Counted from the stretch's first letter, positions 1 through 10,364 are shown. The stretch is 64,000 nucleotides of DNA from an uncultured Pseudomonas sp. (GCF_946886105.1 NZ_CAMPHV010000028.1:1-64000); one strand, 5' to 3'. Notes: generated by a model not told the origin, from the sequence alone. Numbers and translations are program-made.

Positions 1-247
1 CGAAGATGCCGTAGGGCGAGAGGAATACGTGGTCGATCTGCGTGGTGCCGTCTGGCGTATTCAGGGTGACATTGTGCAGGCGGCGGTAGGTCTGCTTGTC
101 CAGCTGCCAATGGGCAAACAGCCGCACCAGCAGCTCGCCAATCTGACCCTTGGCCCAAGGCGACTTGAGTAGGCCGATCAGCAGCAGAACGGGAATCAGC
201 CAGGTTGCGGTGTCGAAAACCGGGCGGAGGATGATGCTGTAATCCAT
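1..247 (-). CDS. NERD-domain protein (nuclease-related), N-terminal part only
   Basis: The gene runs off the left edge, so only about 82 N-terminal residues are visible. The start at 247 has a good AAGGAAG ribosome-binding site. The product begins with a short tail and a hydrophobic helix (about residues 11-25, TATWLIPVLLLIGLL). Next comes KGQIGE and then TQIDHVFLSPYGIF. The G-x-x-GE and QIDH...GIF signatures are those of the NERD domain, which is distantly related to restriction-like nucleases and often membrane-anchored. Substrate and role are unknown for most members. The neighbouring gene encodes a Fic protein, so this end of the window looks like accessory DNA. Any C-terminal zinc-finger or helicase domain would lie outside the window. 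Confidence 0.75.
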   Translation of the reverse strand, partial: MDYSIILRPVFDTATWLIPVLLLIGLLKSPWAKGQIGELLVRLFAHWQLDKQTYRRLHNVTLNTPDGTTQIDHVFLSPYGIF

Positions 248-421
248 GCAATCTTCCTTGAACTAAGCCGCTGAGTGGCGCTCGTTAGCCGCGCGAGCAG
301 GCGTGCCTGAATTCCAAATGCTTGGCACCTGCCCGGATAATGGCTAATTGCTTTCAATCGCTCAAGGGCTTATCGACTATTTGCTAATGGTCGTCGGTTG
401 CTGCTGATTCTGCGTTGCCAA
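248..421. other. Intergenic stretch between fic and the NERD gene
   Basis: No open frame with a ribosome-binding site is visible here. The segment is visibly more AT-rich than the core genes further right. It must hold the promoter of the minus-strand NERD gene and the 3' end of the fic transcript, but I see no convincing terminator hairpin or -35/-10 pair. Confidence 0.3.
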
Positions 422-1573
422 TCAGCGGGGTTCGCTGCCATGTACCTTGGCTGCGTAGCTAACCTGATAGCGGGTGCTGCGCCCACCGCCAGGTAGTCGC
501 ACGATGCAACCTTTTTCAAGAAGATCGCCTAGATGGCGGGTCGCGGTGGCTTTGGAAACCTTGGTTACGGCTTGGTATTGGGCGGCGCTTATACCGTCCT
601 CGAAACCCTGTTCGCCACCATCGAGTAGGCGGTTAAGCACTTTGATTTGTTCGGCGGATAGCGCCTGACTGCGGTGCGCCTGCCAGAAGCGCGCCTTGGC
701 CAGCACCCGGTCGATACGGGCAAGCGCTTGTTCCAGACTCTTGAGCAGTGTGCCGAGAAACCACTGCAGCCAGGCGGTGATATCCAGCGTGCCTTTTTGG
801 CTTGACTCAAGGACGCGGTAATAGCCGGCGCGATCGTCGAGGATGCTCGCCGACATGGCATAGAAGCGGATAGCTTGCTGCTCGCCCTGGGCCAGCGCCA
901 AATCGGTGATGGCGCGGGTAAGGCGGCCGTTACCATCATCAAAAGGGTGCAGGGTTACAAACCAAAAATGAGCAATACCGGCGCGTAGCAACGGGTCGAG
1001 ACCGGCATCACTGCGGCTGCCCTCGAACCAGGTAAGGAAATCTAGCAGTTGTTCTTCCAGTCCCTGGCGCGGCGGGGCCTCAAAATGCACGGTAGGGCGG
1101 TCGAGTCGTCCAGAAACAACCTGCATGGGGTCTTCGCCGCGTAGTGCACCAACACGCAACGGACGAGTCAGCAGGTTATCGTCGCTAGGGAACAGCCAAC
1201 AATGCCAACGATATAGCCTCTGTAGGTCAAGCGGCTGCTCATGTGCGCTGGTGGCATCGAGCAGCAATTCCGCTAGACCTTCGGAGCGTGCGCTAATTCG
1301 ACCTTCTTCGTTTATCCCCAAACGCCGTGCCAGGGATGAGCGCACTGAGCCAACATTCAGCTCCTCGCCTTCAATAGCTGATGAAGTAACGATGTTCTGC
1401 AGCAGGGCATCCAGGCTGCTCTGTGCTTCAGTATCGCTACCGACAGCGCCGAGCATGCCAAGCAAGCGCCCCTGGGCCTGGGTGCAGGAGCGCAGCATCG
1501 GGGCAAGCGATTCGGCTTGCCAGGTGAAGTGCGGCCAGTTGGGCTGCTGCCAGATCCAGAGGGGGGCATTCAT
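422..1573 (-). CDS. Fic family protein AMP transferase with C-terminal winged helix
   Basis: Fic enzymes usually transfer AMP from ATP to a hydroxyl side chain of a target protein. The 383-residue product starts with a WIWQQPNWPHFTW segment typical of the DUF4172 region found before many Fic domains. The inhibitory helix motif (S/T)xxxE(G/N) is at about 64-69 (SSAIEG), so this is a class II Fic with a built-in inhibitor. The catalytic motif HPFDDGNGR is at 209-217 with all key residues present. The C-terminus (about 335-375, ATATRHLGDLLEKGCIVRLPG) reads as a winged helix, suggesting DNA binding and possible autoregulation. Two 29-bp palindromes lie directly upstream. The ribosome-binding site is weak. 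The target is not predictable. Confidence 0.88.
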   Translation of the reverse strand: MNAPLWIWQQPNWPHFTWQAESLAPMLRSCTQAQGRLLGMLGAVGSDTEAQSSLDALLQNIVTSSAIEGEELNVGSVRSSLARRLGINEEGRISARSEGLAELLLDATSAHEQPLDLQRLYRWHCWLFPSDDNLLTRPLRVGALRGEDPMQVVSGRLDRPTVHFEAPPRQGLEEQLLDFLTWFEGSRSDAGLDPLLRAGIAHFWFVTLHPFDDGNGRLTRAITDLALAQGEQQAIRFYAMSASILDDRAGYYRVLESSQKGTLDITAWLQWFLGTLLKSLEQALARIDRVLAKARFWQAHRSQALSAEQIKVLNRLLDGGEQGFEDGISAAQYQAVTKVSKATATRHLGDLLEKGCIVRLPGGGRSTRYQVSYAAKVHGSEPR

Positions 1574-1589
1574 GGGGTTTGCTCATCTG

Positions 1590-1618
1590 TGAGCCGAATA
1601 GTGAGATTATTCGGCTCA
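1590..1618. promoter_or_regulatory. Palindromic operator candidate, copy 1
   Basis: Perfect 11-bp arms TGAGCCGAATA and TATTCGGCTCA are separated by 7 bp. The site begins 17 bp upstream of the fic start codon. The shape fits a dimeric regulator, plausibly the winged helix of the Fic protein itself (inference). Confidence 0.6.
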
Positions 1619-1623
1619 TTGTG

Positions 1624-1652
1624 TGAGCTGATAATGCCGCTTAATCGGCTCA
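1624..1652. promoter_or_regulatory. Palindromic operator candidate, copy 2
   Basis: This is an imperfect 29-bp version with left arm TGAGCTGATAA and right arm TTAATCGGCTCA. Its centre is 34 bp from copy 1, about three helical turns. It is followed by ACTGTCTAATTA, an extension that recurs with one change after copy 3. Confidence 0.55.
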
Positions 1653-1743
1653 CTGTCTAATTATGCTCACGAGGCTGCTTGTGCCCTGAGGCTTAACCAG
1701 CTTAAGCATCAACGTCTTGGCCTTTCATCACTGCGCTCGTTCT

Positions 1744-1771
1744 CCGTCCACTGTCCATGGACAGTGGACGG
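1744..1771. repeat. 28-bp perfect palindrome
   Basis: The left half is CCGTCCACTGTCCA and the right half is its exact reverse complement, with no spacer. It lies in non-coding DNA between copies 2 and 3 of the 29-bp palindrome and differs from them in sequence. It could be a cruciform, a dimer operator or a bidirectional terminator stem, although no T-tract follows. Confidence 0.6.
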
Positions 1772-1861
1772 TTTGCTGGCCGGACGGCTCACCTGTCGGT
1801 GCAACGCAGTTCAGAGCCTTTTTCCGATCCCGCTAGCTTGATCCAGAAGGGGGCTGATCAG

Positions 1862-1890
1862 TGAGCCGATTAGCGAGGCTATTCGGCTCA
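1862..1890. promoter_or_regulatory. Palindromic operator candidate, copy 3
   Basis: The arms are TGAGCCGATTAG and CTATTCGGCTCA (one mismatch) around CGAGG, with the same 29-bp length and symmetry as copy 1. The bases to its left (1840-1854) match the beginning of fic, so this copy may belong to a lost second fic gene. It sits just beyond the stop codon of the lipoprotein gene. Confidence 0.55.
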
Positions 1891-1898
1891 CTGTCCAA

Positions 1899-2312
1899 TT
1901 AAGCTTGCTGAGTGTCGGTTACTCGGTGACTTCGAGCCTGTAGACGCGACTTGCTCCCAGACCTACACATTGGGTGCCATGTGCCAGCGGAAATCTGTAC
2001 TTCATAGACCCCTGCCTTGACCGGTGTTCCGGTGATCAATCCGTGGGAATCGCGGTTCTGGTGTTCTACCCGCAGCCCCTCAGGTAGCGGGCTGTTGTCG
2101 CTCACATAGATGCCATGGACTGGCGAAGTGGTCTTGAGCACTTCGAGGGGGACGCTGTACGGCTTCCCGACTATGGCGACCGGAAGGCTATCGGGGAGCA
2201 ATATCGGTTCTGGCCGGACCGCGCAGTTCACAACCACATTCCCGAACATGATCGCTTCACAGCCGGCGAGCGGCACCGTCAAACAGAGGGTGAAAAACGC
2301 TTTTCGCAACAT
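1899..2312 (-). CDS. Small putative lipoprotein, C-terminus probably frameshifted
   Basis: The 137-residue product has a lipoprotein signal (MLRKAFFTLCLTVPLAGC, lipobox LAGC), so it should be lipid-anchored in the envelope. The mature part resembles an Ig-like putative binding fold: a GKPYSVPLEV strand, then GLITGTPVKAGVYEVQI, a pattern typical of such domains. After about residue 113 the frame reads a basic, low-quality tail. The alternative frame over the same DNA reads TQCVGLGASRVYRLEVTE followed by a stop at 1919, a much more natural ending. A small indel near 1980 is therefore likely. The start has AAGGAG upstream. The function is unknown. Confidence 0.65.
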   Translation of the reverse strand: MLRKAFFTLCLTVPLAGCEAIMFGNVVVNCAVRPEPILLPDSLPVAIVGKPYSVPLEVLKTTSPVHGIYVSDNSPLPEGLRVEHQNRDSHGLITGTPVKAGVYEVQISAGTWHPMCRSGSKSRLQARSHRVTDTQQA

Positions 2313-2470
2313 CTGGGACTCCTTTTCTGGTCATGGGGCTCGCTGAAGACGATTCCTCCGTATACGTCCTTGGGTGCATTCAGCAATTGGGCCTGTGAGG
2401 GCTTGGCTGCGCGGGGCGCCATTCAAGGCTGGGCTTGGCCATTCGTTTGGCCACTTATCGAGCAGGCAAC

Positions 2471-2497
2471 AAAAAGCCGCGCAATGCGCGGCTTTTT
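2471..2497 (-). terminator. Rho-independent terminator after tRNA-Ile2
   Basis: The stem AAAAAGCCGCGC / GCGCGGCTTTTT is closed by a 3-nt loop. It starts 4 bp beyond the CCA end of the tRNA and has a T-tract in both directions, so it could also stop plus-strand transcripts. Confidence 0.85.
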
Positions 2498-2500
2498 ATT

Positions 2501-2577
<77 letters not shown>

Positions 2578-2590
2578 TGAAGGCGCAGGA

Positions 2591-5500
2591 TTATACCGGT
2601 GCCTTCTCGCTGGTGCCAACCGAACGATGCGGGCCGAGGAAGTTATGGGCGAAAGCGTCGGCGGGGAGGGGGCGGCTGATGACGAATCCTTGGATTTGTT
2701 CGCAGCCCTCTGTCGCCAGGAACAGCTCCTGGGCTTTGGTTTCCACGCCTTCGGCGATGACGGTGAGTTGCATGCTGCGGCCGAGGGCGATGATGGCGCG
2801 GGTGATGGCGGCGTCGTTGGGGTCGTCGGGCAGGCCGCGGACGAAGGATTGGTCGATTTTCAGGATGTCCAGGGGCAGGCGTTTGAGGTAGCTGAGCGAG
2901 GAGTAGCCGGTGCCGAAGTCGTCGATCGCCAGTTGCACACCTAGGGCTTTGAGTTGGTGGAGGATGGCCAGGGCTTCTTCGGCCTGGTTCATGATGAAGC
3001 CTTCGGTGATTTCCAGTTGCAGCAGGTGCGGGGCGAGGTGGTGGTCTTCGAGCAGTTGGGCGATGCGTTCGAATAGAAGGGGTTGGCGCAGTTGCGCGCC
3101 GGCGAGGTTGACTGAGAGCGGGCCGAAGGTGGCGTGTTGGCTCTGCCATTGCTGCATTTGCCGGCAGGCTTGCTCCAGTACCCAGTCGCCGAGCGTCAGG
3201 ATCAAGCCGGTTTCTTCGGCCATGGGGATGAAACGGTCCGGCGGGATTTCGCCGAATACCGGGTGCGGCCAGCGGATCAGGGCTTCGGCGCCGACCAGTT
3301 GACGGGTGCGTAGGCACAGCTTGGGCTGGTAATACAGGCACAACTCGTCGCGTTCGATGGCGCGCCGCAGCTCCTGTTCCATAGCCATGCGCTCGGTGGC
3401 CTGGAAGGTCAGGTTGCGGGTGTAGAGTTCGACGCGGTTACGCCCTTTGGCTTTGGAATGGTACATGGCGGCGTCGGCATTTTTCACCAGGGTGGCGACA
3501 TCCAGGCCGTCGTCCGGGTACAGGCTGATGCCGATGCTGGCGCTGATGAACAGATCGTTATCTTCCACCGTGAATGGCCGGTTGAAGCAGTTCAGCAGTT
3601 TCTGCGCGACCAGCTCGGCGTCGCTGGCCTGATGCAGGCCGGGCAGCAGGATGATGAACTCGTCGCCGCCGAGGCGGGCCACGGTGTCGATGTCGCGTAG
3701 TTGCTCCTTCAAGCGCGTGGCAATGCTGCTGAGCAGTTGGTCGCCGACCGGGTGGCCGAGGCTGTCGTTGATGTGCTTGAAGCGGTCCAGGTCGATAAAC
3801 AGCACCGCGCCTTGACGGTCATCCGCGCGTGCATCTTCGAGCGCCGTGCGCAGGCGGGTTTCGAACAGCATACGATTGGGCAGGCCGGTCAGGGGGTCGT
3901 GGTGGGCCTGGTGGTCGAGGCGGGCCTGGGCCTGCTTGAGCGAGCTGATATCGGCGAATACGCCGACGAAATGCGTTATTTTTCTGGTTTTATCGCGCAC
4001 CGCGCTGATGGTCAGCCACTCGGGGTAGGTCTCGCCGTTCTTGCGCCGGTTCCAGATCTCGCCTTGCCAGTGTCCATGCTTTTCCAGCTGGAACCACATG
4101 GCGCTGTAGAAGGCGCTGTCGTGTTGCCCGGAGGCCAGCAGGCTAGGCGTTTTGCCGAGGGCTTCAACTTCGCTGTAGCCGGTGATTTCGCTGAACGCGC
4201 GATTGACGGCGATGATGCGTTGCTCGGTGTCGGTGATCATCACGCCTTCGGCCGTGCTTTCGAAGACGGTGGCCGCCTGTTGCAGCTTCAACTGCATGGC
4301 TTGGCGTTCGGTGACGTCGCGGGCGATGCTCAGCAGGCAGGGCTCGTCGCCGATGGCGATCAGCTGTGCGGATAGTTCGCACAAGCGTATGTCGCCATCG
4401 CGGGTGCGGATCGAGGCCATGAGTTCGCGCACGCTGCCATGCAATTGCAACTCTTCGATCATTCTGGCCCGATCTTCAGGGTTGGCCCAGATGCCTAGCT
4501 CAAGGGTCGTGCGATTGGCCGCTTCGTTGCTGCTGTAACCGGTGATGCGACTGAAGCCTTCGTTCGCTTCGAGCAGCAAACCATCGCGCGCACGGGTGAT
4601 CAGCAGGCCATCGGGCGAGGCGTGGAAGGCTTTGGCGAATTTCTCCTCGGATACTTGCAGCAGTTGCTGGGTGACTTTCAATTGGGTGATGTCGCGCACC
4701 GTCACCACCAACGCCTTGACCTCGGCCAGTTGGAACGCCTGGGCGGAAACCAGGCCGGTGAAGATCCGGCCATCGCGGTGGCGGAAGGGCATTTCCAGGT
4801 TATGCAGGGTCTCGCCTTGCAGGCGCTTGAGCAGGCTCGGGCCTATGCCCGGGATGGCCCAGATATCCAGCTCGCTGGCGGTTTTGCCGATGGCCTCGGC
4901 TATCGGTACGCCGGTCTGCTGTTCGAAGGCGCGATTCACTTCCACCAGGCGGCCATCCTCATGGCGGGCGATTACCAGGATGTCGGGGCATTGTTGGAAG
5001 ACCGAGGCGAACTTCTGTTCCGAAAAGCGCAGGGCTTGTTCGGTCTGCATGGCTTCGCTGATGTCGATCATCAAGCCGCTCATCACCGCTTCGCCGCCCT
5101 GTTTGCCGAGGGTGATGATGTCGCGAATCCATAGGGTGCCGCCGTCGGCGGTGCGCATTCGATAATCCAGGCTGCGGCCGTGGCCCGCGGCGCTCTCCTG
5201 TCGACGGAATGCGATGGCCTGTGCGGCGTCGTCCGGATGCAGCTTGTTCAGCCAGAAGCCCGCTTGCTTCCAGTCCGCCAGCGGGTAGCCGAGCAGCTTC
5301 TCCGCGTGTTGCGATACGTAGGTGAAGGTGAAGTCGGAGGGTTGCGCTTCCCAGGCGATCGCCGAGAGGTTTTCCACCAGATTCCGGTAGTGTTGCTCGC
5401 TGTTGCGCAGGTCGTCCTCGAGGGCGACGCGGGTGGCGATCTCCGCGCTGAGGCGGTGGTTAATGCGCACCACCGCGCCGATGATCGTCATGAGGACGAG

Positions 5501-6325
5501 GAGGGCCGGCACGCCGTAGAGCAGCAGCGTCGGCCAGATGCTGCGGCGCTCGAGGTTGCCGCCGACCCAGGGCGCTTGCAGGGTGGCGATCTCCGCTGAG
5601 GTCATGTCGATGAACAGCTTGTCGAGAATGCCGGTCAGCATCGGTTGATTGCGCGGAGTCGCCATCGCCAATTGGTAGCGGTAAGGCGTGTCGCCGCTGA
5701 TGAAAATCCCTTCGAGCCTGAGTTTACGCAGGCTCCAGGCATTCGCAGCGAGATCGCCGACCAGGGCATCGGCCTGGCCGCTGGCGAGCGCCTGCAGGGT
5801 GGCATTGACCGAAGGCAGCGGCAGCAGCTTGAGCTGCGGGTGTTGGCTGCGTAGGAGCTCATGGGGTGCGTAGTTTTCGACCACGGCGACTTTCAGGCCA
5901 TGAAGCGCTCGGATGTTCTGTGGTTGTGGGCCGTCTTTACGCGCCAGAATGACGATCGGGAAATCCAGGTAGGGGCGGGTGAATGCCAGGTAAGCGTGCC
6001 GCTCGGGCGTAGCCATGACAGCGGGCAGCAGGTCGAGCTTGCCGGCCTTGGCAAGGTTCAGCACTTCGCCCCAGCTGGGCTGCGTGGTCACTTCGACCTT
6101 CACGCTCAGGCGCTTTTCGATCAGGGCGATATAGTCCGCCGCCAACCCGCGGTATTGACCTTGCTCGTCGACGAACTCGAAGGGCGGCCATGACGCATCC
6201 ACGCCCAGGCGCAATACCGGATGCTCGTCCAGCCAGTTGCGCTCCTCTTCGCTAAGCGTCAAGGCTGCAGCCGGTGCGATCCAGTAAACCAGGCAAGACA
6301 ATAGGATGGCCGACACTCTCGGCAT
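2591..6325 (-). CDS. rmcA: RmcA-like c-di-GMP regulator: SBP-PAS4-GGDEF-EAL
   Basis: This 1244-residue inner-membrane protein has domains in the following order. A signal peptide (1-22) precedes a periplasmic solute-binding type 3 domain (about 33-255), then a transmembrane helix (about 262-285). Four PAS domains follow (about 305-805), then GGDEF (motif LGGDEF, GGDEF at 886-890) and EAL (EAL at 1014-1016, later DDFGTGYSSL and AEGVET). Both catalytic signatures are intact, so synthesis and hydrolysis of cyclic di-GMP are both possible. Length, architecture and position beside rpoD match P. aeruginosa RmcA (PA0575), which sets c-di-GMP level by redox/phenazine state. The ligand of the periplasmic domain is not visible from sequence. 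Confidence 0.85.
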   Translation of the reverse strand: MPRVSAILLSCLVYWIAPAAALTLSEEERNWLDEHPVLRLGVDASWPPFEFVDEQGQYRGLAADYIALIEKRLSVKVEVTTQPSWGEVLNLAKAGKLDLLPAVMATPERHAYLAFTRPYLDFPIVILARKDGPQPQNIRALHGLKVAVVENYAPHELLRSQHPQLKLLPLPSVNATLQALASGQADALVGDLAANAWSLRKLRLEGIFISGDTPYRYQLAMATPRNQPMLTGILDKLFIDMTSAEIATLQAPWVGGNLERRSIWPTLLLYGVPALLVLMTIIGAVVRINHRLSAEIATRVALEDDLRNSEQHYRNLVENLSAIAWEAQPSDFTFTYVSQHAEKLLGYPLADWKQAGFWLNKLHPDDAAQAIAFRRQESAAGHGRSLDYRMRTADGGTLWIRDIITLGKQGGEAVMSGLMIDISEAMQTEQALRFSEQKFASVFQQCPDILVIARHEDGRLVEVNRAFEQQTGVPIAEAIGKTASELDIWAIPGIGPSLLKRLQGETLHNLEMPFRHRDGRIFTGLVSAQAFQLAEVKALVVTVRDITQLKVTQQLLQVSEEKFAKAFHASPDGLLITRARDGLLLEANEGFSRITGYSSNEAANRTTLELGIWANPEDRARMIEELQLHGSVRELMASIRTRDGDIRLCELSAQLIAIGDEPCLLSIARDVTERQAMQLKLQQAATVFESTAEGVMITDTEQRIIAVNRAFSEITGYSEVEALGKTPSLLASGQHDSAFYSAMWFQLEKHGHWQGEIWNRRKNGETYPEWLTISAVRDKTRKITHFVGVFADISSLKQAQARLDHQAHHDPLTGLPNRMLFETRLRTALEDARADDRQGAVLFIDLDRFKHINDSLGHPVGDQLLSSIATRLKEQLRDIDTVARLGGDEFIILLPGLHQASDAELVAQKLLNCFNRPFTVEDNDLFISASIGISLYPDDGLDVATLVKNADAAMYHSKAKGRNRVELYTRNLTFQATERMAMEQELRRAIERDELCLYYQPKLCLRTRQLVGAEALIRWPHPVFGEIPPDRFIPMAEETGLILTLGDWVLEQACRQMQQWQSQHATFGPLSVNLAGAQLRQPLLFERIAQLLEDHHLAPHLLQLEITEGFIMNQAEEALAILHQLKALGVQLAIDDFGTGYSSLSYLKRLPLDILKIDQSFVRGLPDDPNDAAITRAIIALGRSMQLTVIAEGVETKAQELFLATEGCEQIQGFVISRPLPADAFAHNFLGPHRSVGTSEKAPV

Positions 6326-6394
6326 AGCAGTCTCGTTTTGGCGCTATCGGTCTATTGAGTGTAGACCCGCTGCAAAGTGCCGACGCACAAAGCA

Positions 6395-6421
6395 AAACCC
6401 CCGGTTTAGGGCCGGGGGTTT
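6395..6421 (-). terminator. Terminator of the rpsU-dnaG-rpoD operon
   Basis: The stem AAACCCCCGG / CCGGGGGTTT has a 7-nt loop. It lies 5 bp beyond the rpoD stop, and the minus-strand transcript continues into T residues. Confidence 0.85.
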
Positions 6422-6425
6422 GCTG

Positions 6426-8270
<1,845 letters not shown>

Positions 8271-8337
8271 AACACCCTATCCACTGAAGGTCTTGGCGGG
8301 CTAAAAATAAGCCGCGGATTATACCCGAGGAAGACCC

Positions 8338-10308
8338 TTACGCGCCAGTTGGGCTCGGGACTAATGGAGATTCATTTCGGCTCAGCAATTCGCGCAGCTG
8401 ATTTTTTTCCTCTGCGCTCAGTTCGCTTTGACGGGCTTTGTTCAGCAAATGTTCCAGGCTGCGCTCGCGTTGGCGGGCCACTAAACTAGTTATAGTGTCG
8501 AAAAACTGTTGTTCAAGGTTATCCGCTGAAATCAGCCATTCCTTTTCTGCCAGGACCCGGAGTAGACGGCCTTGCTCGGTGCCGTGCCAGCGCGCGATCA
8601 ATTGCAGCGAGCGCTGTTTGGGGTTCTTTTGCAGGGCGCCGAGCAGGGCGACCAGCAACTGTGCATAGGTGTCGTCTTCGGCGGCGAAGTGACTGACGTC
8701 CGCGACATTCGCCGCCAGTTCGGGATGGTGCAGCAGGGTGCGTAAAGCGCTCAGATATGGCGATTCGACATTGACCAAGGTGCGCGGCGTGCGCGGTTGG
8801 AAGTCGTTACGGTCCTGCTTGCTCCACTTGCCGCCTTCTTTTTTCCAGCCGCCTTTGCTTTTGCCCTTGTTGTTCTGGCGTTCGAAGCTGGGCGGGGCTT
8901 GCGGGTGTTCGTAGTCGTGCTGCGGCTCGATGTCGTAATAGGCTCTGTCGGGAATGGCGGCGTGGTCCGGGTAGTCGGTTGGCTCCGGGGTCGCGGGGTG
9001 TGCGCTACGCGAGGCTGGTGTCTGGGCTTCGCCGGACAGGCCGGTAATCTCGGTCAGGCGCTGGCGCATCAGGGCGCGCAGGTTGTTGCCGGGAATCTTG
9101 TCGATCAGCGGCGCGGCCAGGGTCATCAGGTGCGCCTTGCCTTCCAGCGAGCGCGGATCGGCTTCTTCGCTCAGTTGCTGGAAGAAGTAGTCGGCCAGCG
9201 GTTGTGCGTGCTGGTTGATGCGCGCGCGGAAGGCGTCGGTGCCTTCGCTGCGCACCAGGGTGTCCGGGTCTTCGCCTTCGGGCAGGAACAGGAAGCGCGC
9301 GCGGCGGCCATCTTGCAGGCTCGATAGCGTGGACTCGAGGGCGCGCCAGGCGGCATTGCGCCCGGCGGCGTCGCCGTCGAAGCAGAACAGCACGCTGGGG
9401 ACGATGCGGAACAGGCGCTTCAGGTGCTCTTCGCTGGTGGCGGTGCCGAGGGTGGCGACGGCGTTGCGCAGGCCCTGCTGAGCCAGGGCGATCACGTCCA
9501 TGTAGCCTTCGACCACCATGATCTCGTCGAGATTGCGGTTGTGTTTGCGCGCCTCGAACAGGCCGTACAGTTCCTGGCCTTTATGGAATACCGGGGTTTC
9601 CGGTGAGTTCAGGTACTTGGGTTTGTCGTCGCCCAGAACCCGGCCGCCAAAGGCGATCACCCGGCCGCGGCTATCGCGGATCGGGAACATGATGCGATCA
9701 CGGAAGCGGTCGTAGCGTTTGCCGCTGTCGGGGTTTTCCACCAGCAGGCCGGCGTCGATCATCGCCTTCTGTTGCAGGCTGTCGCTGGCCAGGTGCTTGT
9801 GCAGGTTGTCCCAGCCGGGCGGGGCGAAACCCAGGCCGAAGTCGCGGGCGATCTCCCCGGACAGGCCGCGACCTTTCAGGTAATCCACCGCGGCTTTGCG
9901 CTGCGCGTGGCTTTTCAGGGCTTGTCGGTAGAAGTCGGCGGCGGCGCTGAGCAGCGGGTAGAGCGGCGAGTCGGTGGGTTGGCGCGGTTTGTTGTTGCGT
10001 CCGCCTTCCTCGCGAGGCACGTCCATGCCGGCGCGTTTCGCCAGATCCTCGACCGCCTGGGGGAAATCCAGTTGGTCGTGGTCCATGACGAAGCCCAGCG
10101 CGTTGCCGCCGGCGCCACAGCCGAAGCAGTAGTAGAACTGCTTGTCCGGGCTGACGCTGAACGATGGGGTTTTTTCTTTGTGGAAGGGGCAGCAGGCGGT
10201 GTAGTTCTTGCCGGCCTTTTTCAGCTGGATGCGCGAAGACACCACGTCGACGATATCGGTGCGGTTGAGCAGGTCATCGATAAAGGATTGTGGGATCAGG
10301 CCGGCCAT
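8338..10308 (-). CDS. dnaG: DNA primase DnaG
   Basis: DnaG makes RNA primers at the replication fork. The 656-residue product has the N-terminal CHC2 zinc ribbon (C40, H43, C61, C64), then the catalytic core with a TOPRIM segment near 260-340 (IMVVEGYMDVIAL). A long low-complexity linker rich in Pro, Gln and Lys follows at about 425-500. The DnaB-binding C-terminal domain completes the protein. The linker is longer than in E. coli DnaG (581 residues). The gene follows rpsU through an attenuating hairpin, so primase should be made at a lower level than S21. Confidence 0.97.
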   Translation of the reverse strand: MAGLIPQSFIDDLLNRTDIVDVVSSRIQLKKAGKNYTACCPFHKEKTPSFSVSPDKQFYYCFGCGAGGNALGFVMDHDQLDFPQAVEDLAKRAGMDVPREEGGRNNKPRQPTDSPLYPLLSAAADFYRQALKSHAQRKAAVDYLKGRGLSGEIARDFGLGFAPPGWDNLHKHLASDSLQQKAMIDAGLLVENPDSGKRYDRFRDRIMFPIRDSRGRVIAFGGRVLGDDKPKYLNSPETPVFHKGQELYGLFEARKHNRNLDEIMVVEGYMDVIALAQQGLRNAVATLGTATSEEHLKRLFRIVPSVLFCFDGDAAGRNAAWRALESTLSSLQDGRRARFLFLPEGEDPDTLVRSEGTDAFRARINQHAQPLADYFFQQLSEEADPRSLEGKAHLMTLAAPLIDKIPGNNLRALMRQRLTEITGLSGEAQTPASRSAHPATPEPTDYPDHAAIPDRAYYDIEPQHDYEHPQAPPSFERQNNKGKSKGGWKKEGGKWSKQDRNDFQPRTPRTLVNVESPYLSALRTLLHHPELAANVADVSHFAAEDDTYAQLLVALLGALQKNPKQRSLQLIARWHGTEQGRLLRVLAEKEWLISADNLEQQFFDTITSLVARQRERSLEHLLNKARQSELSAEEKNQLRELLSRNESPLVPSPTGA

Positions 10309-10364
10309 AGGCGCTCAGAATACTGTTATGCGAAGTGGCGGGACAGCGGCGTGCAGAAACTAAA

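Larger units (their letters stand above)
1574..1898. promoter_or_regulatory. Palindrome-rich regulatory region upstream of fic
   Basis: This 325-bp gap contains no credible gene. It contains two adjacent 29-bp near-palindromes (1590-1618 and 1624-1652), a third at 1862-1890, and an unrelated 28-bp perfect palindrome at 1744-1771. Reading on the minus strand, CATAAT just upstream of the second site could serve as a -10 element for fic, which would place both proximal palindromes over the transcription start and leader. No -35 is obvious. Confidence 0.55.

Noticed and set aside
1744..1771. LexA (SOS) box inside the 28-bp palindrome
   Set aside because: CTGT and ACAG are separated by 6 bases, not the 8 required, and no SOS gene is adjacent.
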